DNA of 64,000 nucleotides. Source: Rhinopithecus roxellana. Its lineage: Eukaryota; Chordata; Mammalia; Primates; Cercopithecidae. How positions within the stretch are numbered: position 1 is the stretch's first letter; every line of letters starts with the position of its first letter. The notes beneath the pieces are model-generated. The model made no database searches, was not told where the DNA came from, and saw nothing but the letters and a program-made list of their open reading frames with translations. Positions 22,568-34,600 of the stretch are shown here, one piece after another. Position numbers and translations under genes: made by a program. The DNA lies in assembly GCF_007565055.1 (NCBI RefSeq), contig NC_044554.1, positions 139,809,463 to 139,873,462 on the forward strand, read 5' to 3'.

Positions 22568-23315
22568 TTTAACAAGCAAATGTTTCCTGTGAATAAATGT
22601 CAGGGTTAGTGTTTTGGTGGGGAGGGTGCCTCCAAGAGATGGGGATGGGGAGCCAGGATGAGGTAAAGACAGACTATGCTAAACTTTCCAAATGTGTTTG
22701 ATTATTTTATTCCCTTGGCAAAACATCTTCTAAGACTGATGCTCTATGGATTACAGTTTGTGAAATATGTGTCTAAATTGTGAAAGTAAAAACAATCAAA
22801 TAATGTTCAGGGAGTTTACCACGAGGACTGCTAAATACATTGGTTCAATATGACCATGTAGACATAAAGAGGCTGTTTTCTAAGAAAGGGTTATAATAGG
22901 AATAGTGTAAGTTGGTGTCAATTAATATTATCCAAAATGATTGTTCGAGGCACGTTTCTTTTTCTTTGCATTTTTTCTCATCTCTATTTTTCTCTTTTTT
23001 TTCTATGGTGCCCTAAGTCTGTCAGTTCATCAAGTACCGCTTAGTCACCTAGGAAAATGGAGCAATTGTTTCACATTTAGAATACCAGGAACAGTTTTTT
23101 GTAGAGACTTGATGGTTTCTGAATAGCTCATCAGTTTGCTCAAATTGTAGGTTGATAAAATTTTTTCAAAAGGTATTGAAAGGTCAACATTAAGCTAACA
23201 ATATTTTATTTTGTCAGATAAGAACACAACTATTGTAAACACAGTTAATACAGATTTATCATACTCTTACATTTTTCAAGAATACACTATGTATTATATT
23301 GAAAAACTGAAAAAT
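22568..23315. other. Intergenic stretch, nothing recognised
   Basis: AT-rich, with T-rich runs at about 22960-23003. No gene or repeat consensus recognised. Confidence 0.5.
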
Positions 23316-23317
23316 GT

Positions 23318-23502
23318 TGAGAGTAGATTTTAAGTATTCTCACGACACAATTGATAACTATGTGAGGCAGTGAATATGTTAATTTACTCCATTTAGCCAT
23401 GCCACAATGTATATATATTTTAAACATCATGTTGTATATGGTAAATATATACAATTTTATTTGTCAATTAAAAGCAACAACCAAAAAAAAAAAAAAAAAA
23501 GG
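23318..23502 (+). mobile_element. L1MA-like 3' end
   Basis: Reads 'gttgagagtagattttaag', 'aactatgtgaggcagtgaat', 'aaatatatacaattttattt' and ends in an 18-A tail at about 23485-23502. It is the same L1 3' end as the one split at 16235-17760. Confidence 0.85.
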
Positions 23503-23599
23503 CAGGGTGGAATAACCTACTTTTGACTATCAAATTATTTTATGAAGAGAATACATTTGTTCAATTAAGTTTCTAGGAAGCCATTGGTTTGGAATGAAC

Positions 23600-24020
23600 T
23601 CCTGTACTACACTCAACAGACCAAAACAAAATGGAGTTATTCACACTGACATTTCAAACCACCAAGTAGAAATTAAGCATTTATCTGATCCTCAGTGAAA
23701 TCATGAAAGAGAGATAATAGCCAATTCCCCACAAGCTAGTTTTAGCCGGTATGATAAGGAAGTCCCCTCTGCTTAGACCTTTACAAACAAACAAACAAAC
23801 AAAAACAACTTTAGAAAATACCAGTCTGCTTTTGTTTTTTGATTCTGTTTTCCTCAGCTCTTTTCTGTCTGCATTAATAAAACCAAGTTTCTCTGCTGGG
23901 CTCATCAGAACTCACACTCTATTTTATGGAATGAGATGTTGCAGGATTCTAGAACAGTAAATAAAAGTCAATTATGATCTTTATCCTAAATTTGTTTAAA
24001 TTTTGTCCTTTGATGCATTT
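23600..24020 (+). mobile_element. LTR-like fragment, partner of 20870-21150
   Basis: Contains 'aaaatggagttattcacac', 'aaaccaccaagtagaaatta', 'taatagccaattcccc', 'cattaataaaacc', 'cagaactcacactcta' and 'gtaaataaaagtcaat', an LTR-like order with a late polyadenylation-like AATAAA near 23875. A (CAAA)n tract at 23785-23803 may be simple-repeat growth. Family not named. Confidence 0.5.
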
Positions 24021-24473
24021 TAACAAAAAATAAAACGGTACAAGGAACATGCACTTAGAATTAAGTTCTATGTGTTAAATTGTATAACCTCCTAAAACCT
24101 GCATGTGTGTTGTGTGTGTGTATGTATTTCACTTTGCCTCATACTTGTGAAAACACTTTTTTCTGTAAAAGCACTTGACTGTGGACCACAACTGGAAAAC
24201 TACGTTTCTAACTTGAATCTTTAAACCAAAGTACCAACCCACAATCTCTTATTTGAAACTTTTGTTATTTTTCACATATGGAAAGGAAATCTGTATCTCA
24301 ATATACTATGCATTGTATAATTCTTAGAGTATGGGAAAACTCTCTGGAATATAATACAGTAATACTTCTGTAGGAAAATATATGTATATATATTAAACAT
24401 TGAATAAATATAGACTATAAGAAGGCCTAATGTCAGTTTACATAAAGATGCAGCATCAAAACTGCCTTTTGGT

Positions 24474-24890
24474 GGCCGAGTACAGTGGCTCATGCCTGTA
24501 ATCCCAGCACTTTGGGAGGCCGAGGCAGGACGATCCCCTGAGGTCAGGAGTTCAAGACCAGCCTGGCCAACATGGTGAAATCCCATCTCTACTAAAAATA
24601 CAAAAATTAGGCCGGGTGCGGTGGCTCAAGCCTGTAATCCCAGTACTTTGGGAGGCCGAGACGGGTGGATCACGAGGTCAGGAGATCGAGACCATCCTGG
24701 CTAACATGGTGAAACCCCGTCTCTACTAAAAAATACAAAAAACTAGCCAGGCGAGGTGGTGGGTGCCTGTAGTCCCAGCTACTTGGGAGGCTGAGGCAGG
24801 AGAATGGCGTAAATGCGGGAGGCAGAGCTTGCAGTGAGCTGAGATCCGGCCACTGCACTCCAGCCCGGGCGACAGAGCGAGACTCCGTCT

Positions 24891-24923
<33 letters not shown>

Positions 24924-25093
24924 AGCTGGGCGTGGTGTTGTGCACCTGTAATCCCAGCTACTTGGGAGGCTGAGGCAGGAGAATCACTTGAACCTGGGAG
25001 CCAGAGGTTGCAGTGAGCCAAGACAGCACCACCGCACTCTAGCCTGGCAACAAAGTGAGACTGTCTCAAAACAAAAAACAAAACCCAAAAAAA
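24474..25093 (+). mobile_element. Older Alu split by a younger AluY
   Basis: The left part (24474-24609) starts 'ggccgagtacagtggctcatg' in two pieces and stops at 'caaaaatta'. The right part (24921-25093) resumes at 'ttagctgggcgtggtg'. Flanking repeats 'aactgccttttgg' and 'aactaccttttgg' mark the outer element. Confidence 0.95.
24610..24920 (+). mobile_element. AluY nested inside an older Alu
   Basis: Full-length 'ggccgggtgcggtggctcaag' type (monkey variant), read in parts, with a 30-A tail at 24892-24921. It inserted at the middle A-rich linker of the outer Alu, with 'acaaaaatta' as target. Confidence 0.96.
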
Positions 25094-25548
25094 CTACCTT
25101 TTGGTTTTCAGAGCATTTTTGAACCTATGCTGTCTACCCTGTCCCCAACTACCCCCTGCACCCCAATACATCTGGCTTTCCATTAATCTGGCCTAGTAAA
25201 AAAAAAAAAAATTCAGTCTCAGAATTTGTGAAATTTACCTCACCTATGTGTTATTGAGTCTACAAGCGCTTTCCCTTATGATTCTGAGTATGAGATTTAG
25301 CAGTAATGAATGATATTTGCAAGAAAAGGAGGATGGTAAATAATAGGTAACTTATTGGGAAAATTATTTTCACAGCTACATTTAAGAATGTTTGACTGTA
25401 AACATTATTTATTGATAAGAGGCACATGGCACAAAGATTAAGAAAATGGCTGCATGTTGGTTTTCATGGGCCCTGGGTATTTTTTTCCTTAATTGAGGAG
25501 GCTGCAGCGTTCTCCTGTTTTTTCCCTAGATCCAATTAGTGTTAAAAA

Positions 25549-25603
25549 AAAAAAAAAGAAAGAAAGAAAGAAAGAAAAAGGCTGGGCACGGTGGCTCATG
25601 CCT
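25549..25603 (+). repeat. (GAAA)n tract followed by a 24-bp Alu 5' scrap
   Basis: A-rich and GAAA repeats at 25543-25579 run straight into 24 bases of the Alu 5' head at 25580-25603 (GGCTGGGCACGG then TGGCTCATGCCT), after which unrelated sequence follows. Only the first 8% of an Alu is present. Confidence 0.85.
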
Positions 25604-26330
25604 ACACTGCTTCCAATTACATTGACCATATATATCATTGGTTCTAAAGAAGAATCTTAGATAAATAACTACAACCAAGAATGATTGCGATAACATTTAA
25701 TGCAGGCCAATCCTAAATATTTTCAGGACCTGGGACAAAAGTACAAGTCAAAGGCCACAGATCATATTTCATTAAAAAGTATGAATTAAGCTAAGCTCAC
25801 ATCCCAGCAACAGCCTTCATCCCAAGACAGACCATTTGCTAGAGGCCAGAGGACCTGAGCACTGTTGTCTGGGAGTCTGTACTATGGCTGGGCAGAGCAG
25901 GATGGAAGTTGGTTCCAGGTGGGGATTGAATCTGCCTCAGCCTAGGATGGGGACTGTCCCATTCCAGCACTTCAAGGAGCTAGGCAGGCAGGTTTCCATC
26001 TCCTGTATCTTACTTCTGCCTCTCAAGAGTTTTGGGCAGTTCTGAGCATCTATCAAAACTAGACCAACCAAGAAGAGAGAAGGAAATGGTTATCTGAGCA
26101 ACCAAGTCTGTATAGATACCTCTCCTGGGGTGATTGGGTGTTGCCAGTTTAAGCAAACTCCCCACTCCACCTGTGATTTCAATGGTGTCCTCTCCAACAT
26201 GGACTCCTGGGCTCTCTACCCTGGTCTTCTGGCCTGAGGACATCCTCTTCTACATTTCTGTTTTTTGTAATTCCCATTTACTTAACAGGGTACCAAACTC
26301 TCAAGAAAACTTTTTTATATGACAGAAAAT
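25604..26330. other. Intergenic stretch, nothing recognised
   Basis: Higher GC than its neighbours and without stop codons in a few short frames, but no protein, RNA or repeat family recognised. Confidence 0.5.
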
Positions 26331-26331
26331 T

Positions 26332-26333
<2 letters not shown>

Positions 26334-26375
<42 letters not shown>
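26334..26375. repeat. (AC)21 microsatellite
   Basis: An uninterrupted AC/CA dinucleotide run of 42 bases. Confidence 0.98.
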
Positions 26376-26377
<2 letters not shown>

Positions 26378-26485
26378 TTTTTGTATTTATAAAGCAATGA
26401 ATTTTTCTTGGCTGAATCTAAAGACAAAACTGCTTAGAGGCACCAGTCTCTCCCAGTCTCTTCTCTCACACTTTTAAGAATAAAA

Positions 26486-26770
26486 GGCCGGGCGCGGTGG
26501 CTCAAGCCTGTAGTCCCAGCACTTTGGGAGGCCGAGACGGGCGGATCGCGAGGTCAGGAGATCGAGACCATCCTGGCTAACACGGTAAAACCCCGTCTCT
26601 ACTAAAAAAAATACAAAAACTAGCCGGGCGAGGTGGCGGGCGCCTGTAGTCCCAGCTACTCGGGAGGCTGAGGCAGGAGAATGGCGTAAACCCAGGAGGT
26701 GGAGCTTGCAGTGAGCTGAGATCCGGCCACTGCACTCCAGTCCGGGCGACAGAGCGAGACTCCGCCTCAA

Positions 26771-26805
<35 letters not shown>

Positions 26806-26836
26806 ATATAAAATAAAATAAAATAAAAATAAAAAA
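26486..26836 (+). mobile_element. AluY with (TAAA)n tail
   Basis: Full-length monkey-type AluY. The tail has changed into about ten units of TAAA (26769-26808), then 'aaaataaaat' units to about 26836. Confidence 0.96.
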
Positions 26837-27357
26837 GAGTGGGATATATACATATATTTGGTACTTACTATCTCATCCTAATGGCTGGTTTGTGTTCAAC
26901 AAAAGTCTCTAATCCAATGAAGTGGTATATCTTTGATGGAAGAATTACAAAGAAAGGAAATTTGTATTTTCTGTTTAGTAAAATCAATACAATATATAGA
27001 ATTTAAGAAGTGGCTGCTAATATTGTCAGGAGGAGGTTTATATATTATTACAAAAGATTTACTTCCTGACTGAAGTCATATATATAGGCTTAATTTTTGT
27101 GTCTATAAAGGAAAGAGTTGAGAATTTTTAACCAAGAATTAAAAACATAGGTACTTTAGGGTAAGTCTCTGTGTATATAAATATAAACCTATAAAGGTAA
27201 ATACATGTTTCAAAAATAACACGGGGAGGGGAGAATAAACATATTTTTACATATTTGTCTATTTATAAAAACTTTCTGCAGTTTGACTGCTTAGCTTATT
27301 TTCTGTAGGTCAAGGAAAGCAAACTATATGATTTATTTGTTGTTTAGATGTAAAACT

Positions 27358-27691
27358 GGCTGGGCACAGTGGCTCACACCTGTAATCCCGCACCTTGGGA
27401 GGCTGAGGCAGGCAGATCATGAGGTCAAAAGATCGAGACCTTCCTGGCCAACATGGTGAAACCCCATCTCTACTAAAAACACAAAGTATTAGCTGAGCAT
27501 GCTGGTGCACTCCTGTAGTCCCAGCTACTCAGCAGGCTGAGGCAGGAGGATCGCTTGAACCTGGGAGGCAGAGGTTGCAGTCGTTTGAAGCAGGGAGGCG
27601 GAGGTTTCAGTGAGCTGAGGTCGTGCCACTGGACTGCAGCCTGGTGTCTCAAAAACAAAGAAACAAACAAACAACAAAAACAAAAAAAAAA
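27358..27691 (+). mobile_element. Alu with 30-bp internal tandem duplication
   Basis: Old Alu starting 'ggctgggcacagtggctcac'. Bases 27552-27581 and 27582-27611 are two adjacent copies of a right-arm segment (25 of 30 positions equal), making the right arm longer than consensus. The tail is CAAA-rich. Confidence 0.92.
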
Positions 27692-27699
27692 CTTTCACA

Positions 27700-28350
27700 G
27701 ACACTTCAATAAGACAGGCTGCATCACCCATGGTATTATTGGGGTTCAGAACACAATACCCCAAAGTGTGGTGGCTTGGGGTGATAAATACTTTGAACTG
27801 AAGGACATTGAAAAAGCCTCAGAAGCAAGATCTGTCTGACCTTCTCCAATCCTCCTGTCTCCCACCCCTTTCTCTACTGAAGCAAGTTATCGAAAGCAGA
27901 TCAGCTTCCCCAAGGCAAGTCAAAGAACTAGAACCCTTCTTCCCCAAAGTAAGCCATAAAACCTGGAAAGGTCACTCTCTTCCCTCTCCCTTCTCCCTGA
28001 TGATCTCTATTCCAGACGGTTCCTGCCCCATATCTGGGAAGGAGAAATGCTACACTGAAGCACCAAGAAGAATATGAACAGACAGGCTTTGTTGGGTTTC
28101 CCCCTCAGTCTGTTATCATAAGATCATACTGTTTTGTCCAATCATATTTCTACCTGACTGTCCATTCTTCATCAAATCTAAGCATCGAAAGACAGTTTTC
28201 CCTGATCTTCGATCTTCCGGTCTTCATTTCTGAGGTTTCCCATGTAATTTAAATACATTTGTTATGCTTTTCTCTTGTTAACCTGTCTTTTGTTATTGGA
28301 GTGTTGGCCACTGACACTTACGATGGGTGAGGAGAAGTATTACACTTTTC
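27700..28350 (+). mobile_element. Probable ERVL-class LTR fragment
   Basis: Phrases such as 'ggggttcagaacacaatacc', 'ccccaaagtgtggtggcttg' and 'ttgttaacctgtcttttgtt' resemble old ERVL-type LTRs. The assignment rests on partial memory. Confidence 0.4.
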
Positions 28351-28359
28351 TGTCCCTAC

Positions 28360-29480
28360 AGTATTCTCTATTTTGTATTAGTTGTTTCTGTTATTGTTTC
28401 TTTAGAGAATGTGAGAAAACTTACTTTATTGGCTAAATATTCTTGCACTTCAGTAAGTACAAAGTATAACCAGAAAGGTTTACCGAGAGAATGAATCTAT
28501 CTGACATTAATCGTAATATCTGTTATCATCAAAATGAAAGACAAATAGCATAAGATTATTTGTATTCTAGACTTGATAATGCCTACTCCATAATTTTTCA
28601 GAAATCAGTGATGTCTATGCTGTAGTTTTCTGAACTATAAAACGGAATTACTACTTTTCTCTGCTTTCCAGTCCTAAAAGCATGTGGGCAAATCCAAATA
28701 TTTGGAGTTCAAATGAAGGCCTTCATTTTAGTCTCAATAAAGTATTACAAATAATTCTCATTGATAAGAGCTAACGTTCAAAGATATGTATACAAATTGT
28801 GATTTTTACAGCGATTAGACCGATTTCCAGCAAATATTTAACAACTTTAGATTTAAAAGAATGCTGGTTCTCTGAGATTCTGGCTCTTTGCTCTGCAGTT
28901 GGCACTTGCCTATTAGATGTGTCTAGAAAAAGGCATTTTTTAAAGAAAATCATAAATGAGACTAATGCACATTCCTTGTTTTTAGTGAATTGAATACAAT
29001 ATATACACTAAAGGATGATGCTGATTTCAAAGATGCTGCTATTGCCTAAAACATTTTCAGATCTCATCCTTTGTAGCTGGTGTCAAGTCTGGCAACATAC
29101 TCTTGGTAAATAATTCTAATATAAGAGAGTCTTTGAGTGTGGGTTTTCACTGAAACAACTTAAACTATTTGGAGGGCTTCTTGTGAACAAAACAAGGTGG
29201 GTAATGCTGCCTTCATTCAACAGTAATGTGAGTTTAACTAGTAGCATTGAGACTTTGATGTGTTACTCAAATGGACTCTTAAGACGATAAGAAAAGGGAA
29301 TTCTGAAAATGATAGTTGATGACAGAATCATATTAGTGACTACTTTAACTGGCAGTATTTCTTCTAGATAAATGATAGTGAAGATGGCAAGGTTTGGGAT
29401 ATTTGACTAAAGATCAGGAAAATAAAATGTTTGGAAGAATTACGATTATAAAATAAATTTGAATTTGGTTGAAGCTGTAG
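28360..29480. other. Intergenic stretch, nothing recognised
   Basis: AT-rich single-copy-looking DNA. Two overlapping 60-64 codon frames near 28771-28993 on opposite strands have no homology that I recognise. Confidence 0.5.
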
Positions 29481-29484
29481 AATC

Positions 29485-29625
29485 GCCTATTACAATCTTC
29501 TTAATGTACAGATGATACCACTGAGAATCAGAAGAGTTAACTGATTTAACCAAATCTACCGTGTTAAGATCAGAATTGGGACGAGAGTCAGCACACTTGA
29601 TAGTACGTGAATGGTGACAAGTTTA
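29485..29625 (+). mobile_element. MIR fragment
   Basis: 'acagatgataccactgagaa', 'tcagaagagttaactgattt' and 'agatcagaattgggac' follow the MIR core order (tgaggctcagagaggttaag...). Confidence 0.7.
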
Positions 29626-30255
29626 CTGGGTTCTCTTTCAAAATAACTAAGCTTTATAGAGTCAAACCTCCTAAATATTTGGTGATATATACAAATAAGT
29701 GCTAAAGAATGCTGCAATTTTTTAAATTTTAGGTTTCATCACTTGGGCTTATAAAAATAAATTCAAGAGCTTTAAATTTTTCTATGCACTGAAAAATCCT
29801 ACAGGATCTTTACCTACAATAATCTATCCTAACAAACTATAACAGTATTTTCATTCTATTGTAACATATATGTTTATTCAATATATATGGTTTGAACTTT
29901 GCTTTTTGATGTGTACAGCTGAGGAAAATAATTTTAATCTCATTATTCAGACTTATGTTTATAATTCATTTGCTAAGGACATTTTTATTGCTCAATACTT
30001 ACAGTCATTATAATTTTTAGTTCCTAAACTCACAGGCAAGAAATGTCATATTATCTTTATGTCATTAAATCAAATTGAATCTGATTCCAAACCTTATCTT
30101 TTTTTGCTGTTAAGGGAGCCAAACTTAGTTATTCTAGCAACATTCATCCGCCTCTCTAGAGCCACTGGGGAATTTAAGATTTTGCTGGATGACTGAAAAA
30201 TGAGGGAAGATCTCAGTGGCTCAGTCAAGCATGACTATGATGACATGTTCATTAT

Positions 30256-30644
30256 CCAAACCCACTTCTTCTTTTTTTAAAAAAAAGTTAGTTTTGATTC
30301 AGGAAGGACATGTATTTGTTTGTTACATAGGTGTATTGCGTAATGGTGGGGGTTGGGATTCCAGTATACCTGTCACCCAAGTATTGAACATTGTACCCAA
30401 TAGGTTATTTTTCAACCTTCACCCTCCTCCCATCCTCTCAACTTTTGGAGTCCCCAGGGTCTATTATCTTCTTCTTTATGCCCATATATATATCCATTGT
30501 TTAACTCCTGTTTACAAGTGAGAATATGAAATATTTCATTTTCTGCTTTTGAGTTAGTTCACTTAGGATAATGGCCTCCAGATGGATCCATGTTGCTGCA
30601 AAGGACATGATTTCATTTTCGTTATGCCAAACCCACTTCTTCTT
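30256..30644 (-). mobile_element. 5'-truncated L1 3' end, antisense, with 18-bp target duplication
   Basis: L1 3' UTR text in reverse: 'tgttacataggtgtattgcg', 'cacccaagtattgaacattg' and 'tccatgttgctgcaaaggac'. An exact 18-bp direct repeat (ccaaacccacttcttctt) lies at 30256-30273 and 30627-30644. The inserted body is about 353 bp and includes a T/A-rich tail at 30274-30287. Confidence 0.95.
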
Positions 30645-30649
30645 GAAGG

Positions 30650-31860
30650 TAGATAATGACAACCACAGAGAACTTTCCTAAGTCTTTCAGGAACGTCCCT
30701 GGACATCTCATGACTCAGCCAACCTCCCCCAATTCTTCCATACCTGAGTGGCTTCAGCAGGCACCGGGGCATGGATCCCTGTTAATCATGGGCCCAGCAG
30801 GTCTCCATCCCTTTCCTAGTCAAGACAACGTTCTTTCTCTTCTTTGATGTTTGTGGTACCCTGAACCTTCCCCCAATTCTTTGCTTCCCTCTCCAACCTC
30901 CAGCATCACCCCTCAATAAGCTAAGCCTTTTGAAAACAAAAGCTGGAAAGAGTTTACCTTCGGGTAACAAAAGGAACACAAATTCTGCCTACTTTTTGGA
31001 ATGAGGAAGGAGGGGAATACGATATAAAAATACAAATAGATCTGATTTTTTCTAATCCTCACATAGCAGTGAAAACAAAACACAAAATAGTATCTCAACA
31101 AACTATCCTGTCACATGCTTGACACCTAGGACAGCCTAGAATTATGGATTGATATTAAAAAACAACAAAACAGAAGTCTCTATAACTGCAATATCTTAAG
31201 ATTAGAGGAAGCAGTGGAGATGATGTTGCACTAATTCTTTATTTTACAGGAAATAAAATTAAGGACCAGAGTGGGACCTCTTACCATTAAATACTTTGTC
31301 ACCTGGTGAAGTTAGTATTAATTATCAGCACAGCATTTTTTTGTATTAGAAAAATTCAAAGGCTTTTTCTTGTGAATAGGAATGAATGATCCTAATGAAA
31401 GCTGAATAATTTTTTAAAGCACCAACTCTGCCAAAGTTAGCAATAGTTTCAGAGTAATTTGCACAGAGCTCTTGCCTTGACCTGAACCCTAGTTAAATCA
31501 ATTAATAAAACATTGGGTAATCATATTAAAAAAAAACTTATTTTCATCACAAATTGTTTCAGATTGGAATTCTCCCCTTGCCTCTCCACCCCACCTTATA
31601 GACACTGCAAAATTATTGAAATGTTTAGACAATAATAAATAATTTTAGGTATATTTTCTTTGATGATGAAAGTTTGAGAATGGGGGTCCATTTTCCTATG
31701 GGACTTCCTTTACCCATTCTTACCTATGGTGACTTGGGATGAATAACACACTCAATGTGTCACCTTCTTCAGAATTCTTGGAAAGAGAGAGAACCTGCTG
31801 TTATCAAAGTGTATGTGGCCAAAGAAAAACCAAGTCAGAATTGTTCACTTGGACATGAAA
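30650..31860. other. Intergenic stretch, nothing recognised
   Basis: Mixed composition. Part of 30650-30900 is relatively C-rich. No gene or repeat consensus recognised. Confidence 0.5.
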
Positions 31861-31866
31861 TTTATT

Positions 31867-32287
31867 GTTGTAGGCATCTTGTGTTACTCTAAAAGAATCC
31901 TGAGGCTGAATAACTTATAAAGAAAAAAGGTTTATTTGACTCACAATTCTGAGGGTCAGAAAATTCAAGATTGGATGCCTGCATCTGGAGAGGGCCTCAG
32001 CTGCTTTCACTCACAATGGAAGGCAAAAGGGAGCTGTGTGCAGAGAGTACATGGGGAGAGAGAAAGCAAGGGAAAGGGGAGGAAGATGCTAGGCTTTTTT
32101 TGTTAACAACCTGGAACCGTGAGAACTCATTCACTCCTCCCTACAGCCCCTCAGGATATTAACTTATTCATTAGGGATCCACCCTCATGGCCTAAACACC
32201 TCCCATTAGGCCCCATCCCCAACTTTGGGAATCAAATTTCAACATGAGATTTGATGAGGACAAACAAACCATATCCAAACTATAGCA
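31867..32287 (-). mobile_element. MaLR LTR (MST/MLT1-type), antisense
   Basis: Reads 'gaggctgaataacttataaa', 'gcctcagctgctttcactca', 'aaccgtgagaactcattcac', 'cctcccattaggccccatcc' and 'caaatttcaacatgagattt', ending 'ccatatccaaactatagc'. This is the reverse complement of a MaLR LTR of about 420 bp. Confidence 0.85.
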
Positions 32288-32398
32288 TTTATTATAAAAG
32301 TCAGCTAAGGATTTTCGATAGCCAATCTCAAGGGATTTAAAATAACACAGAGGATTCCGTATTTAATTTTAAAATTTTGCCATAATAATATGGCAAAA

Positions 32399-32704
32399 AA
32401 ATATTTATTTATTTATTTATTTTAGACAGAGTCTCACTCTCTCGCCCAGGTTGGAGTGTAGTGGTGTGATTTCAGCTTACTGCAACCTCTGCCTCCTGGT
32501 TTCAAGTGATTTTCATGCCTTAGCCTCCTAAGTAGCTGGGATTACAGGTGTGTACCACAAGGCCCAGCTAATTTTTCTTTTTTTCAGTAGAGACGGGGTT
32601 TCACCATGTTGGTCAGGCTGTTCTTAAACTCCTGACCTTAAGTGATCTACTTACCTTAGCCTCCCAAAGTGCTAGGATTATAGGCTGAGTCACAATGCCT
32701 GGCT
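32399..32704 (-). mobile_element. Diverged Alu, antisense
   Basis: (TTTA)n tail at 32399-32424, then 'agacagagtctcactctctc', ending 'cacaatgcctggct'. Many substitutions, so AluJ or an old AluS. Confidence 0.92.
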
Positions 32705-32709
32705 GACTT

Positions 32710-33500
32710 TAAACTGTTATTTTACTTTCATTTTCAGCTTCTAGGTTTTAGGTATGACCGTTATACAGCAGTTACTAGTTGCATATTAATTTAAAAAAAT
32801 AGTTATTAAGCTCTAAATTCTTGAATCACTTAGCACTTTCTAATACTGTCCTATCTTATATAAAAGAGGCTTGAGAGGAAATTCAGGTTTTGACCATCAT
32901 CCTATTATTAACAAAAATATAGCCAAATATGCAGTTATGGATTTTATTAAGTTTCATGGCAAAATAGTAAACTTTTTGAAATAAAATTATATATAAATAA
33001 GATGGCCTAGCAAAGTATTTATATATAACATGTTGCGTAGATCGTAGGCAATTATGTAGGGAGTCAAAGATTTGGTAAAATTATTAAATGTTGATTAGTT
33101 TGTAAAGTGGTGTCATTTTCACATGGAAAGTCAAATAATTTTTATTTTTATTTTATTTTATTTTTAAGTCAGTAAAATCTAGCTGTGGGGGTTGTATACC
33201 AACTTTAGTGACACTAATGTTAATAAGTTCTGATAATCCGTAATCATCAGACCAACCAGAAAGTCAATATATATGTGTAAAATATTCTGCAGTGTATTTA
33301 TTTATGTGCATGATCCATGAAGTTTTCTTTAAAGAACGGTTTACTGAAACTGATCTTGAGCAACATGTGTCAGAGTCAACCAAGGTAATTGCTAAAAATT
33401 CAGATCTTCAGGAATTTTCTCACAAATTTTATCAATGGAGACTAAAAATTATATCTTTTAATTCTTCTGTTTGGGTAAACAGGAATTAGAATCCAAATCC
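32710..33500. other. AT-rich intergenic stretch
   Basis: Contains a TTTTA-rich tract at about 33137-33168. Nothing else recognised. Confidence 0.5.
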
Positions 33501-33549
33501 ATTTATATATATATATAAATGCCCATAAACATATATATATGTATATATG

Positions 33550-33832
33550 TTTTTTGTTTCTTTTTTTGTTTTTTTGTTTTTGTTTTGTTTTGAGACAGAG
33601 TTTTGCTCTGTCGCCAGGCTGAAGTGCAGTGGCATGATCTTGGCTCACTCCAGCCTCTACCTCCCTGGTTCAAGCAATTCTCCTGCCTCATCTTCCTGAG
33701 TAGCTGGGACTACAGGCATGTGCCACCACACCTGGCTAATTTTTTGTATTTTTAGCAGACACAGGATTTCACTGTGTTAGCCAGGATGATCTTGATCTCC
33801 TGACCTCGTGATCCGCCCGCCTCGGCCTCTCA
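33550..33832 (-). mobile_element. Alu lacking its 5' head, antisense
   Basis: Tail of T/G-rich units at 33550-33591, then 'gagacagagttttgctctg'. It stops at 'cgcctcggcctctcaat', so about 45 bases of the Alu 5' end are missing. It follows a (TA)n stretch at about 33504-33550. Confidence 0.9.
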
Positions 33833-34179
33833 ATCTTTTTAGAGTTTTACTCAATTTAATTGCTAGCCTGAATAGAGTCACTGTAATCTTTCACAGTAAC
33901 AGAACTATGAATAATAAATAGTATAGCCATACATATGAACATTTTGCCAAGTTCAAAGTCAAAATGAACTATATATTTTTCAGTTTCATAATGGTTACAT
34001 AGAAAATATATTTATATATGGCTAATTTTCACTTAATTTCCTATAAGTTGTAAAATGTTACAAAGAGTAACTACAATTTTATCTTTAGAAATGAAGTATT
34101 TTGATACATGCAATCCACTTTTTAGATATTAAATATAAATGTATGCATAATAAAAAGTAATTATAGAGACAGATGGTAG

Positions 34180-34600
34180 GTTGGTCACTGTGCTCATCAC
34201 ATCTTTCACATGCCTCCATGCACTTTGCTATGTGGCTTTGGAGTTTTCTCCACTAGAAGTGGTGTTGTTGGGCTTGACCAAATACTTCTTTTGGCCAATG
34301 GAACGTGGGCATAAATGATGGTGTCTAGTGACATGCCAAGAAAAAAGGTAAGCCCCAGGTAGTTGCTGCCTCTTTAACTTGGCCCCTCAGAAAGCACACA
34401 CATGAATAAAACATTAACCCCATTGTCCGTCTGTAGCTAAGCCCACTGAACTGCAACCTGAAGCAGAATATGGTGTAGCTCAGCTGAATCACAATCAACC
34501 ACAGTCTTCTAAGTATGAGGATACATGCTTCTATTTGCTATTGGATCTTTGTGATTGTTAATTATAGAGTGTTGTTGTAGCAATAGAATAAGCTTCTACA
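34180..34600 (+). mobile_element. Ancient LTR-like repeat, family uncertain
   Basis: Phrases 'tggccaatggaacgtgggca', 'gtgatggtgtc'-like text and a late 'tattgttaattatagagtgt' block recall an old mammalian LTR consensus ('ggccaatggaatgtgggcag'). Weak call. Confidence 0.35.
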
